The translations under genes and the position numbers were made by a program. The notes below the pieces were generated by a model, which saw only the letters and a list, made by a program, of their open reading frames with translations, was not told where the DNA came from and ran no database searches. From Bacillota bacterium (GTDB lineage: Bacteria > Bacillota > UBA4882 > UBA8346), in NCBI GenBank assembly GCA_023415835.1, contig JAEZJK010000041.1, forward strand, positions 1 to 61,035: a stretch of 61,035 bases of DNA, given 5' to 3'. Below, one piece after another: positions 24,397 through 32,071 of the stretch; within the stretch, counting starts at the first letter, position 1, and the number at the start of each line of letters is the position of its first letter.

Positions 24397-26040
24397 TTGA
24401 TTGGTAAAATATTGGGGAACCGGTACCGTATATTGGAGTTAATTGGTGAGGGTGGCATGGCTTTAGTTTTTAAAGCCGAGGATTCTCTATTATGTCGAGC
24501 GGTAGCCGTCAAAGTATTGCGCCCCCAATATGCCAGTGACGCCGAATTTGTGGAACGGTTCCACCGCGAAGCTAAGGCGGCGGCCAGTTTATCACATCCG
24601 AATGTGGTCAATATTTTTGATGTAGGCAAGGAAGACGATATTGACTACATTGTAATGGAATACATCCCGGGGGACAATTTAAAAGATATTATTAAACGGG
24701 ATGCGCCGATGTCAGTTGAACGAAGTCTGGATATAACCCGGCAAATCGGTGAGGCGTTGCACCATGCCCACCAGCGAAATATTATCCACCGTGATATTAA
24801 ACCCCATAATATCCTGGTAACTCCCGAAGGGCAGATTAAAGTGACTGACTTTGGAATCGCCAGGGCGATTAGCGCTAGCTCTTTCACGCAAACGGGAATG
24901 GTCGTCGGTTCGGTGCAGTATTCTTCTCCGGAACAGGTTAAGGGTGGAATGGTTGGACCCCAGTCTGATCTTTACTCGCTTGGTTGTGTTTTATATGAAT
25001 TACTTACCGGGACAATACCGTTTCAAGGGGATACGTCAATTTCCATTGCGATGCAGCATCTACAGGGTAATCTAATTCCGATCCGGGAGTTGCGCCCCGA
25101 TATTCCGGCGGCAGTCACTAAGATTGTTGATCAAGCAATGGCCAAGGAGATTACGGAACGCTACCCTTCAGCTTTAGCGATGTTAAAAGAAATTAGCCTG
25201 GTGGATTCTAAGGATTACCGTAAACAGAAGTTGATAAATAATACCGACCTTCCTACTCAAACCTGGAAATCGGTCAGCGATCCTAAGGGACACGAACAAG
25301 AAAATGAGCGTAATTGGTTTTCTTGGCTACTATTCGGTTTTACCGCCAGTATGGTTTTGGTAGGAATTATCGCTTTCTTTTTTCTAAGCACTATAAATCC
25401 GTTTAGGCACAGAGAAGTAGTGGAGATCCCTGACATTGTCGGGAAAGAATTGGTTGATGCGAAGCAGCTTTTAAGGGATGAACGGTTGAATCTAAGGGTT
25501 ATCAATTACCTATATAATTCGGAATATCCGAACGGGACGATTATCTCGCAACAACCAGCCGCAGGTCAAAAAAGAAAAGTCAACAGCGAGGTTGAGGTTG
25601 TGGTTAGTAAAGGCCCGCAGTTGGTAAGAGTCCCGAACCTGGTTGGTAAAAATCAGTTGGAAGCGGAATTGGCCTTGGAGGAAACCGGATTAACCTTGGG
25701 AGAGATTTTGGTTGATTCCAGCCCGGAGTATCCTGAAGGTGTGGTTATCAAGCAACTTCCCGATAAAAACACCCAAATTGAACATGGAGCCAGCGTTTCC
25801 ATTACTTTAAACGTTACTTCGGCTAACTTGGTGAAAATACCGAACTTTATCGGCAGGCCTTTATCGGAAGTCCGGACTGACCTAATAACCTTAGGGTTAG
25901 TGTTTAATCAGGCAACTCCTACTCCTAGCAATATTTATCCTGAGGGAGTAATCATCGACCAGCGTCCTTTACCATATGACAGGGTTCCGTTGGGAACCGC
26001 CATGAATTTTATTATCAGTTCCGGTCCTGAATCAAATTAA
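24397..26040 (+). CDS. prkC: PASTA-domain Ser/Thr protein kinase, PrkC/IreK type
   Basis: A 547-residue membrane kinase. The kinase domain (about 8-270) shows GEGGMALVFKAED, AVKVLR, HRDIKPHNILV, VTDFGIARA, a threonine-containing activation loop and SPEQVKG. One membrane helix lies at about 308-328, followed by three extracellular PASTA repeats (about 340-405, 407-472, 474-545) that sense muropeptides. B. subtilis PrkC has three PASTA repeats as well. TTG 24397 follows GAGGTG. It controls germination, cell wall and growth in relatives; ireB, a known substrate family, lies 2.2 kb downstream. Confidence 0.96.
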   Translation: MIGKILGNRYRILELIGEGGMALVFKAEDSLLCRAVAVKVLRPQYASDAEFVERFHREAKAAASLSHPNVVNIFDVGKEDDIDYIVMEYIPGDNLKDIIKRDAPMSVERSLDITRQIGEALHHAHQRNIIHRDIKPHNILVTPEGQIKVTDFGIARAISASSFTQTGMVVGSVQYSSPEQVKGGMVGPQSDLYSLGCVLYELLTGTIPFQGDTSISIAMQHLQGNLIPIRELRPDIPAAVTKIVDQAMAKEITERYPSALAMLKEISLVDSKDYRKQKLINNTDLPTQTWKSVSDPKGHEQENERNWFSWLLFGFTASMVLVGIIAFFFLSTINPFRHREVVEIPDIVGKELVDAKQLLRDERLNLRVINYLYNSEYPNGTIISQQPAAGQKRKVNSEVEVVVSKGPQLVRVPNLVGKNQLEAELALEETGLTLGEILVDSSPEYPEGVVIKQLPDKNTQIEHGASVSITLNVTSANLVKIPNFIGRPLSEVRTDLITLGLVFNQATPTPSNIYPEGVIIDQRPLPYDRVPLGTAMNFIISSGPESN

Positions 26041-26212
26041 GATTATCATTTTAGAGTAGTTTCCCAGTCATACTGGGTATTCGAGGATGAAAATGGCACC
26101 AAAGGCTGAACATCAATATTTTTGCCACATACTTCATACTACATGCCTTTAACCCCTTTCATCCCTATTTTCTAGATAGGCAGGCTAAAATTTGGTTAGA
26201 GACGGCGTTAAA

Positions 26213-27100
26213 ATGTCAGTCGGCAGAGTGGTTAGGGCAATTGGCGGTTTTTTCTATGTTGACCCTTTGACCCGCACTGACAACATAATTGAGTGTTCTG
26301 TCCGGGGCAAACTTAAGTTAACCGTCCCCGAGATCTTGGTCGGAGATAAGGTTAAGTATGTAGTGGAAAATTTCAAAGGGGTAATTACAGAAGTATTACC
26401 AAGGGAATCGCTATTGAAACGCCCTTATATTACCAATGTTGATGTATTGGTCATTGTTTTTGCCCATCAAAACCCTGATCCTAATCCAAGCTTGGTGGCG
26501 CGTTTCCTGATTCTGGCAGATAATAGTGATATCCCTTATATTTTAGTTTTTAATAAAACCGATCTTGTTGGGAAAGGAAAAGCCGATCAATTAGCGAATA
26601 TTTATCGTAAATACGGTTACCAGGTTTTTTGTACTAGTGTGGTGAATAATCTTGGCAAACGGACTTTACAAAAGGCTTTGGCCGGTAAAGTATCAGTATT
26701 GACCGGGCCTTCGGGAGTTGGGAAATCGGCTCTGCTGAATATGTTGAGCCCCGGGTTAAAGTTAAAGACCGGTCTCCTTAGCTCTAAGATTAGCCGAGGT
26801 AAGCACACTACCAGGGAAGTGCAGTTATTAAGGGTAAACCCTAAGACTTATGTAGCGGATACACCCGGTTTTTCACAGATTGATTTAGGACACTTGAAAC
26901 CGGAAGACTTGGCGCCCCATTTTCCTGATTTTCGTAACTATTTAGGGAATTGCCGGTTTACTTCTTGTATTCATCAAAATGAGCCGGAATGCGCTTTGAA
27001 GAAAGGGATTGAGGCTGGGGAGATTGATCCGGAAAGATACAACTCATATCTTGACTTGTTAAAGGAAATAAAGGAAAATTGGGAAAACCGATATCGGTAG
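26213..27100 (+). CDS. rsgA: Ribosome small subunit-dependent GTPase RsgA
   Basis: A circularly permuted GTPase of about 295 residues that helps mature the 30S subunit. N-terminal OB fold (GRVVRAIGGFFYV), G4 NKTDL, G1 GPSGVGKSALLN, G3 DTPGFSQ, then a C-terminal zinc site with C-x4-C-x-H-x6-C (NCRFTSCIHQNEPEC). ATG 26213 is preferred since the fold begins there; the upstream in-frame TTG at 26192 is an alternative, and neither has a strong ribosome binding site. rpe follows after ten bases. Confidence 0.94.
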   Translation: MSVGRVVRAIGGFFYVDPLTRTDNIIECSVRGKLKLTVPEILVGDKVKYVVENFKGVITEVLPRESLLKRPYITNVDVLVIVFAHQNPDPNPSLVARFLILADNSDIPYILVFNKTDLVGKGKADQLANIYRKYGYQVFCTSVVNNLGKRTLQKALAGKVSVLTGPSGVGKSALLNMLSPGLKLKTGLLSSKISRGKHTTREVQLLRVNPKTYVADTPGFSQIDLGHLKPEDLAPHFPDFRNYLGNCRFTSCIHQNEPECALKKGIEAGEIDPERYNSYLDLLKEIKENWENRYR

Positions 27101-27110
27101 GAGAAACAGA

Positions 27111-27770
27111 ATGGTTGAGATTGCGCCGTCGATTTTAAACTCTAACTTGTTGAACTTGGGAGAATCAGTTGCTGAGATTAGTGGAGCAGATTGGCTCCAT
27201 TTTGATGTCATGGATGGACATTTTGTTCCCAATTTAACTTTTGGTCCGATGTTTGTAGAGGCGATTAAAAAGGAAACGGACCTACCCATTGAATCGCACT
27301 TAATGGTTAATGACCCGGAATTTTTTGTGCCGCTGTATGCGGAAGCCGGTAGTAAAAGGATTATTATTCATACTGAAAATACTGACCATATACACCGGAT
27401 GGTTCAAAAAATTAAAGAATATGGTTGTGAAGCGGGGGTAGCGTTAAATCCGGGTACTCCCTTGACTGCGATAGAATACATACTGGCTGAGGTGGATTTG
27501 GTTTTAATAATGACGGTAAACCCGGGTTACGGAGGGCAAAAACTGATACCGGGAATGATTCCAAAGATTAAAAAATTGCGGGAGCTGATCGATGCCCAAA
27601 ATGCTTCCTGCAAAATTGAAATTGATGGCGGGGTAAACTGGGAAAACGCCCCGGCTCTGGTTAACGCCGGAGTTGATGTAATTGTAGCTGGAACCTTAAT
27701 TTTTAGGGAACCGGATCGAAAGAAGGCAGTGGAACGGCTAAAAAGTATTGTTACTAAGGGAGGTAATTAA
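27111..27770 (+). CDS. rpe: Ribulose-phosphate 3-epimerase
   Basis: A 219-residue TIM-barrel epimerase that interconverts ribulose-5-P and xylulose-5-P in the pentose phosphate pathway. Active-site segments: IAPSILNSNLLNLG, FDVMDGHFVPNLTFGP (metal His and Asp), ESHLMV, LIMTVNPGYGGQ and EIDGGVNWENA. ATG 27111 has AGGAG upstream. The adjacent CheX-like gene starts one base after its stop. Confidence 0.96.
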   Translation: MVEIAPSILNSNLLNLGESVAEISGADWLHFDVMDGHFVPNLTFGPMFVEAIKKETDLPIESHLMVNDPEFFVPLYAEAGSKRIIIHTENTDHIHRMVQKIKEYGCEAGVALNPGTPLTAIEYILAEVDLVLIMTVNPGYGGQKLIPGMIPKIKKLRELIDAQNASCKIEIDGGVNWENAPALVNAGVDVIVAGTLIFREPDRKKAVERLKSIVTKGGN

Positions 27771-27771
27771 A

Positions 27772-28245
27772 CTGTCATTTGAGCATATTGATTCATTTGT
27801 AAAAGCCGCTTATTCAGTTATTGAAAATATGTTAGATCCAAAAGTTGAAGCGGGAAAACCGTTCTTCAATCAAGAACCGCTGAGTAAGTATGAAGTATCG
27901 GTTTTAGTCGGAGTCTTTGGCGACTTGCAGGGTCAAGTAATTTGTGGTATGTCGGTTGATACTGCTAAAAGAATTGCTTCGCAAATGCTAATGTCCGAAG
28001 TCTCCGAGATCGATATGATGAGTGAGAGCGCGCTTTGCGAATTAAAAAACATCATTGTTGGCAATGCTAGTACTAATCTATCAATAACCGGTTATCGTTG
28101 TAATATTACACCACCTCTTTTCATTATGGGTGGGGAGATTCCTGATTTTTTAAAGCATATTCATACTGCGCTCGCTATTCCCCTCAAAACGCCGTTTGGC
28201 GACGTTGATATGAATATCGCACTGCGTAAAGACGAAATAAGTTGA
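27772..28245 (+). CDS. CheX/CheC-like phosphatase domain protein
   Basis: A protein of about 157 residues resembling CheX, which dephosphorylates CheY. The catalytic pattern S/D-x3-E-x2-N is present as SALCELKNIIVGNAS near residue 90; the N-terminal helix IDSFVKAAYSVIENML and the GDLQGQVICGMS strand fit the family. The most likely start is CTG 27772, eight bases after GGGAGG and one base after the rpe stop; longer starts overlap rpe and the ribosome binding site. No other chemotaxis gene is near, so its target may be another response regulator. Confidence 0.8.
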   Translation: MSFEHIDSFVKAAYSVIENMLDPKVEAGKPFFNQEPLSKYEVSVLVGVFGDLQGQVICGMSVDTAKRIASQMLMSEVSEIDMMSESALCELKNIIVGNASTNLSITGYRCNITPPLFIMGGEIPDFLKHIHTALAIPLKTPFGDVDMNIALRKDEIS

Positions 28246-28266
28246 GGTATTAAGGCGGTGAGGTTT

Positions 28267-28533
28267 ATGGGAGACAACATCGAAACCACCAGGCGTTTTT
28301 CAGCCAAAGAAGAAAATTTTTCAGAAGTTTGCTTGATATTACATGATGTTTGTTTGTCCTTAAAAGAAAAAGGATATGATCCTGTAGACCAGATTGTTGG
28401 ATATTTGCTTTCGGGTGACCCTGCCTATATTACCAGTCATCACAATGCAAGGGTATTGATAAAACGGCTGGAACGGGATCAAATTATGGAAGAGCTGGTT
28501 CGAAATTACCTGGAAAAGCAAGGAATAATCTAA
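28267..28533 (+). CDS. ireB: IreB family regulatory phosphoprotein (UPF0297/DUF965)
   Basis: An 88-residue IreB homolog. Conserved stretches: LSLKEKGYDPVDQIVGYLLSGDPAYIT, a run of basic/acidic residues (RVLIKRLERDQIMEELV) and the end of about YLEKQGI. Two N-terminal threonines (ETTRRF) match the region phosphorylated by IreK in Enterococcus. ATG 28267 follows GGTGAGG. In most Bacillota this gene lies beside ruvX; here it is close to the PASTA kinase and phosphatase genes instead. Confidence 0.9.
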   Translation: MGDNIETTRRFSAKEENFSEVCLILHDVCLSLKEKGYDPVDQIVGYLLSGDPAYITSHHNARVLIKRLERDQIMEELVRNYLEKQGII

Positions 28534-28582
28534 TATATTCTTGAGGGAAATAAACTAAAATATGAATCCCCATAAATCGAAG

Positions 28583-28612
28583 CGGGTATGTTCTAAACCA
28601 TACCCGATTTCC
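28583..28612 (+). terminator. Hairpin after ireB
   Basis: Arms CGGGTATG and CATACCCG around TTCTAAAC, then ATTT. The stem is good but the U-run is weak; it probably ends the rlmN-ireB run. Confidence 0.55.
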
Positions 28613-28662
28613 ATAGTTTAAAATGGAAATTTAGTTGTTTTTTTTAAAAATGGGGTGAAATA

Positions 28663-29115
28663 ATGTCCACTTTGTTGGGAACCGAGTTAAACTCTACCCT
28701 CAATGATCTCTTTGATAAGAGGATAAGTACCGCCATAATGGCCACCCTTGATCAAGAACAACATCCTCACACTGCCCCTTTCAATCACATTATAGTAAGC
28801 GATCCCAAACATTTAAGGTTGGCAGTATCACGAAACCATCAAACGTTTTTGAATATTCAAGCGAACGGAAATGTTGCCGTAGCAGTCCTTGAAGAAGGGG
28901 ATATCGCGGTTTGTATCAAAGGTTTTGCCCGTGTAATCCGGAACTCAATGGAATTCGATTATAATATGGCTGTAGTTGAAGTTGAAATCTCCGAAATCAA
29001 AAAGGATAATTCACCAATCCATTTTGTCACTCAAGGCATCCGGATCCGGCATCGAAGCGAACCGTTTTTATTGGAATCGAGAAAAATTTTCCAAGAGTTG
29101 ACTTGGGAATGGTAA
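28663..29115 (+). CDS. Pyridoxamine 5'-phosphate oxidase family protein
   Basis: A 150-residue flavin-binding split-barrel protein: IMATLDQEQHPHTAPFNHIIV, LRLAVSRNHQTFLNIQANGNVAVAVLEEGD and IKGFARVI follow the family pattern. The substrate is unknown; members bind FMN, F420 or haem. ATG 28663 follows GGGGTG. It stands alone between hairpins. It is too short and diverged to be a true PdxH. Confidence 0.8.
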   Translation: MSTLLGTELNSTLNDLFDKRISTAIMATLDQEQHPHTAPFNHIIVSDPKHLRLAVSRNHQTFLNIQANGNVAVAVLEEGDIAVCIKGFARVIRNSMEFDYNMAVVEVEISEIKKDNSPIHFVTQGIRIRHRSEPFLLESRKIFQELTWEW

Positions 29116-29201
29116 AATTTGCTTGTAAATGACGGCCGTTATCGGAAGGTTATTGGTTGTGAAAACAAGAACTGATCAGCAACATTTTTGAGGAGTTAAT
29201 A

Positions 29202-30164
29202 ATGAAAAAACTCAAATTGGTTGGCGTCTTATTAATTGCAGGATTAATACTAGGATGTGGCGGAAAAATGCCGGTCCCGTTGGAAGGGACCTATCCGTTA
29301 AAAAACAAGACCTTGACAATTTTCGATTTATATTCGAAAGAGAATAAAATTTATTATAATGTGGCCGAGGTAGTTGAATCAAAACCAGAAAAATTAACGA
29401 TTGGTTTTGATCTAGGACAGCTAATCGAATACCGTTTCGGCAGTTTTAAATTTGGAAACAACAACCGGCAAACCTGGTTTGTGATGGGTAAAGATTCTCA
29501 AGGGTTTTGGTCGGAGTTTTACATTGATCAAAATAATGATTTGATAATTAAAGAAAAGGAAAAAGTTAAAAGTTTTCAGAGTGGCCAGGACAAAGTAAAA
29601 GGATTTGAACGGGCGCAATCTTTATCATTGATTCCGGTTCGGATCAAGGTTTCTTATAAAGGTATGGCGGAGGAAATCCAAAAAAACTTATATTTCTTTA
29701 TCATTACTACTGTTTTATCAAAAAATGAGGCCTCTGATCTCTTAGTGGAAGCGATTACCGCTAGTTTCTTGGATGGCGAAGTTAAAGTTGCCTCCGGAGA
29801 AACGGTGAAAAGTGTGAATTTTAGATTAATTGACGCTAACGGTAATGGATGTTTTAATGATTATGGCGCCGATTTAATCTTGATTGATCAAAACTCCAAT
29901 AATTATTTCCAAACTAACGAAAGCCATAAATTAGCCGAATTTTTTGACTTAACGGACTCAACCGGGAAACAAAAACAATTACGGATTGTTATCCCGCCAT
30001 ATCCCGCTAAAATTGCGATTATTGGGGCGGATCAGGAGTATGATTTGCTTGACCTTGAAGCGAAATCCGATCAAGAAGAGGATCAGGATAACGAAAAGGA
30101 AAAGGCCGATTCGAACGATCAAAATGGGGATCCGGTAGCTAATCAAGACAGTAAAAATAATTAG
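29202..30164 (+). CDS. Predicted lipoprotein of unknown function
   Basis: A 320-residue exported protein. A lipoprotein signal peptide ends in LILGC with Cys19 as the lipidation site. The mature part is beta-rich; two segments resemble Asp-rich loops (DANGNGCFNDYGAD and DQNSNNYFQTNES), which look like calcium-binding or EF-hand-like turns. The C-terminal 30 residues are very acidic (Asp, Glu, Gln, Asn). I do not recognise a family. It is a single gene with a convergent comA downstream. Confidence 0.75.
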   Translation: MKKLKLVGVLLIAGLILGCGGKMPVPLEGTYPLKNKTLTIFDLYSKENKIYYNVAEVVESKPEKLTIGFDLGQLIEYRFGSFKFGNNNRQTWFVMGKDSQGFWSEFYIDQNNDLIIKEKEKVKSFQSGQDKVKGFERAQSLSLIPVRIKVSYKGMAEEIQKNLYFFIITTVLSKNEASDLLVEAITASFLDGEVKVASGETVKSVNFRLIDANGNGCFNDYGADLILIDQNSNNYFQTNESHKLAEFFDLTDSTGKQKQLRIVIPPYPAKIAIIGADQEYDLLDLEAKSDQEEDQDNEKEKADSNDQNGDPVANQDSKNN

Positions 30165-30342
30165 TTATTCAGGTGTAAATTCTGACAATCCCGTGTGCCT
30201 CGCGTTTTTTTTTTAGATAAGCATTTTGAATAGCCTGTTGTCTTTAAATAGGTAAATTAAGGATTACCTGGACCACGTTCTAGGGGGGAAGCGATGAATT
30301 TGAATATGCGTGCTATCATATAGATATTTAAGTTATATAATT

Positions 30343-31125
30343 TCACCCGGAGACTTTCCAAGTGTCGCTCCGGAATCCCAAACGTAGGGCCTCTAAGGCT
30401 AAGGCTTCGGCAGGAGGGATATTGCCCAAATTAACGTTGGAGCCGAATTCGTTAATTAATTTTACTTGTTGTTTCTTAAGGGGAGCTTCCCAGATTACTT
30501 TCTCCGGGGGAATTTCTTGTTTAAGCCGGTTTAATTTTTCCTCAATAACTCCGCCCTGATTATCAAAGATCCCGATTCCCTGCCCGGATTCGCGGGCTTC
30601 GATAATTACCCAGGATACTCCCATTTTTAAATCATTTTCAGCTATTTCAACTAAACATTTTTCATCGGGTTGCATTTCCGGATTTTTCTTGCCAACTTCG
30701 GTAATTACTTTTAAACCGTTCCGAAAGGCTGATTCAATTACCTTACAGCGTTCAATAAGGTTGATTTGAATCGTTCCGTCGGAGATTTCAACCCATTTGA
30801 AGCCAAGTTCCCTAAGTTTTTGAAAAAATTGGTTAGCCTTATCTTGCCAGTGGGCTATTTCAAAAAAAGTGCCGCCCGGGTACACTGCGACTTCATTTCT
30901 GGCAGCTAACTCAAGTTTGTTTATTAACTTATCAGTTTGATAAAGGGCGGCGGTCCCAAAAGTCAATTTAATAAAATCAATATAGGAGGAGCTCATCTCC
31001 AATAAGTTATTGGTTTCAGCTAGGGATAAACCTTTATCAATCAGCATTGTAATCCCGGAATTCCGCGGTTTAGGATTTCTACCGCTAAGCGGCGGTTTGA
31101 GGAACCCCCCCCAGAAACTGTCCAT
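30343..31125 (-). CDS. comA: Phosphosulfolactate synthase
   Basis: A TIM-barrel enzyme of about 260 residues that joins sulfite to phosphoenolpyruvate to give phosphosulfolactate. Signature stretches: KPRNSGITMLIDKGL, YIDFIKLTFGTAALY, VAVYPGGTFFEIA, VEISDGTIQI, EVGKK and WVIIEARESGQGIGIFD. In methanogens it begins coenzyme M synthesis; in sporulating Bacillota (YitD in B. subtilis) the product leads to sulfolactate stored in spores. ATG 31125 has GGGG eight bases before it; ATG 31131 is possible. No comB or comC is adjacent. Confidence 0.88.
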   Translation of the reverse strand: MDSFWGGFLKPPLSGRNPKPRNSGITMLIDKGLSLAETNNLLEMSSSYIDFIKLTFGTAALYQTDKLINKLELAARNEVAVYPGGTFFEIAHWQDKANQFFQKLRELGFKWVEISDGTIQINLIERCKVIESAFRNGLKVITEVGKKNPEMQPDEKCLVEIAENDLKMGVSWVIIEARESGQGIGIFDNQGGVIEEKLNRLKQEIPPEKVIWEAPLKKQQVKLINEFGSNVNLGNIPPAEALALEALRLGFRSDTWKVSG

Positions 31126-31266
31126 TTGCATCACCCCGTTGTCATTTTATGCCGCGGGGAAATGTTTTGTTGAGGGTCAAACGTTTAAAATTTTTTATTA
31201 CATTAAAATTGAATCAAGACATTAATAACTAAAAGCAAGAATAAGGATGATCCAAGGAGCGAAATA

Positions 31267-31725
31267 ATGATTCAAGATAATCTGCTATTGCTGATAATAC
31301 TGATGATCGGACTGGTTTTCAATAACCACCTGATTGCTTCTGCTGCCGGAAGTTTGCTAGTTTTAAAGCTAACCAAACTACATTCGCTTTTGTATTTATT
31401 TGAACGCAGGGCAATTGACGTTGGGTTACTATTTCTCTTGATTGCAGTCCTAATTCCATTTGCCTTAGAACGGGTAGGGATTAAAGATATCTGGCTTACC
31501 TTTCAAAGCCTTCCGGGAATAATTGCGGTCGTTGGAGGGATAGCGGCAGCATATCTATGTGGGCAAGGGTTGATCTTACTTCAGCTCCAACCGGAAGTAG
31601 TAGTGGGACTGGTATTGGGGACAGTGATAGGTGTTTCATTACTAAAGGGAATTCCGGTTGGACCTTTGGCCGCGGCGGGAGTAACCGCTATTTTGTTGAA
31701 TATTTTGGGGATCGGAAAAAGGTGA
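31267..31725 (+). CDS. DUF441 membrane protein
   Basis: A 152-residue integral membrane protein with about four to five helices, typical of the DUF441 (YeaL) family: a hydrophobic start, RRAIDVGLLFLLIAVLIPFA, GIIAVVGGIAAAYLCGQGL and VGLVLGTVIGVSLLKGIPVGPL. ATG 31267 follows AGGAG. The function is unknown. A strong hairpin separates it from the YqhV-like gene. Confidence 0.88.
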   Translation: MIQDNLLLLIILMIGLVFNNHLIASAAGSLLVLKLTKLHSLLYLFERRAIDVGLLFLLIAVLIPFALERVGIKDIWLTFQSLPGIIAVVGGIAAAYLCGQGLILLQLQPEVVVGLVLGTVIGVSLLKGIPVGPLAAAGVTAILLNILGIGKR

Positions 31726-31732
31726 GTTAGAC

Positions 31733-31761
31733 GCAACGGTATTAGGGATTAATACCGTTGC
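31733..31761 (+). other. Perfect 12-bp hairpin between DUF441 and YqhV-like genes
   Basis: Arms GCAACGGTATTA (31733-31744) and TAATACCGTTGC (31750-31761) with a five-base loop. There is no U-run directly after it, so it may be a processing or protein-binding site rather than a terminator. Confidence 0.6.
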
Positions 31762-31807
31762 ATCCGGATTAAACTTTTTAATAATTTCGCAGGAGGATGA
31801 AAGCGTC

Positions 31808-32071
31808 ATGGAACGGGCGGTTTTAAATAATATGGCGGTGATTCGAGTGATATCGGGAATTCTTGAAATTGTGACGGCTTTGATCTTTTTAAAAATTGGC
31901 CGGATCGATTCCGCATTAAGAATGAATGCTTTTCTAGGACTAGTCGGCCCTTTGGTATTTATAGCAGTTAGCGTCTTAGGAATTGCTGCGATTGCAGTCC
32001 GTTTGCCTTGGTATAAAGTAGCGCTGCTCAGTTCAGGAATAATCCTGGTTTTAATCGGAACCCGAAGTTAA
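31808..32071 (+). CDS. YqhV-like (DUF2619) membrane protein
   Basis: An 87-residue protein with three predicted membrane segments (about 10-28, 40-60, 68-84). The pattern VIRVISGILEIVTALIFLK then ALRMNAFLGLVGP resembles YqhV of B. subtilis, which lies next to the spoIIIA operon. ATG 31808 has AGGAGG upstream. Its last four bases overlap the end of the convergent porin-like gene. The sporulation link is by family only. Confidence 0.7.
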   Translation: MERAVLNNMAVIRVISGILEIVTALIFLKIGRIDSALRMNAFLGLVGPLVFIAVSVLGIAAIAVRLPWYKVALLSSGIILVLIGTRS

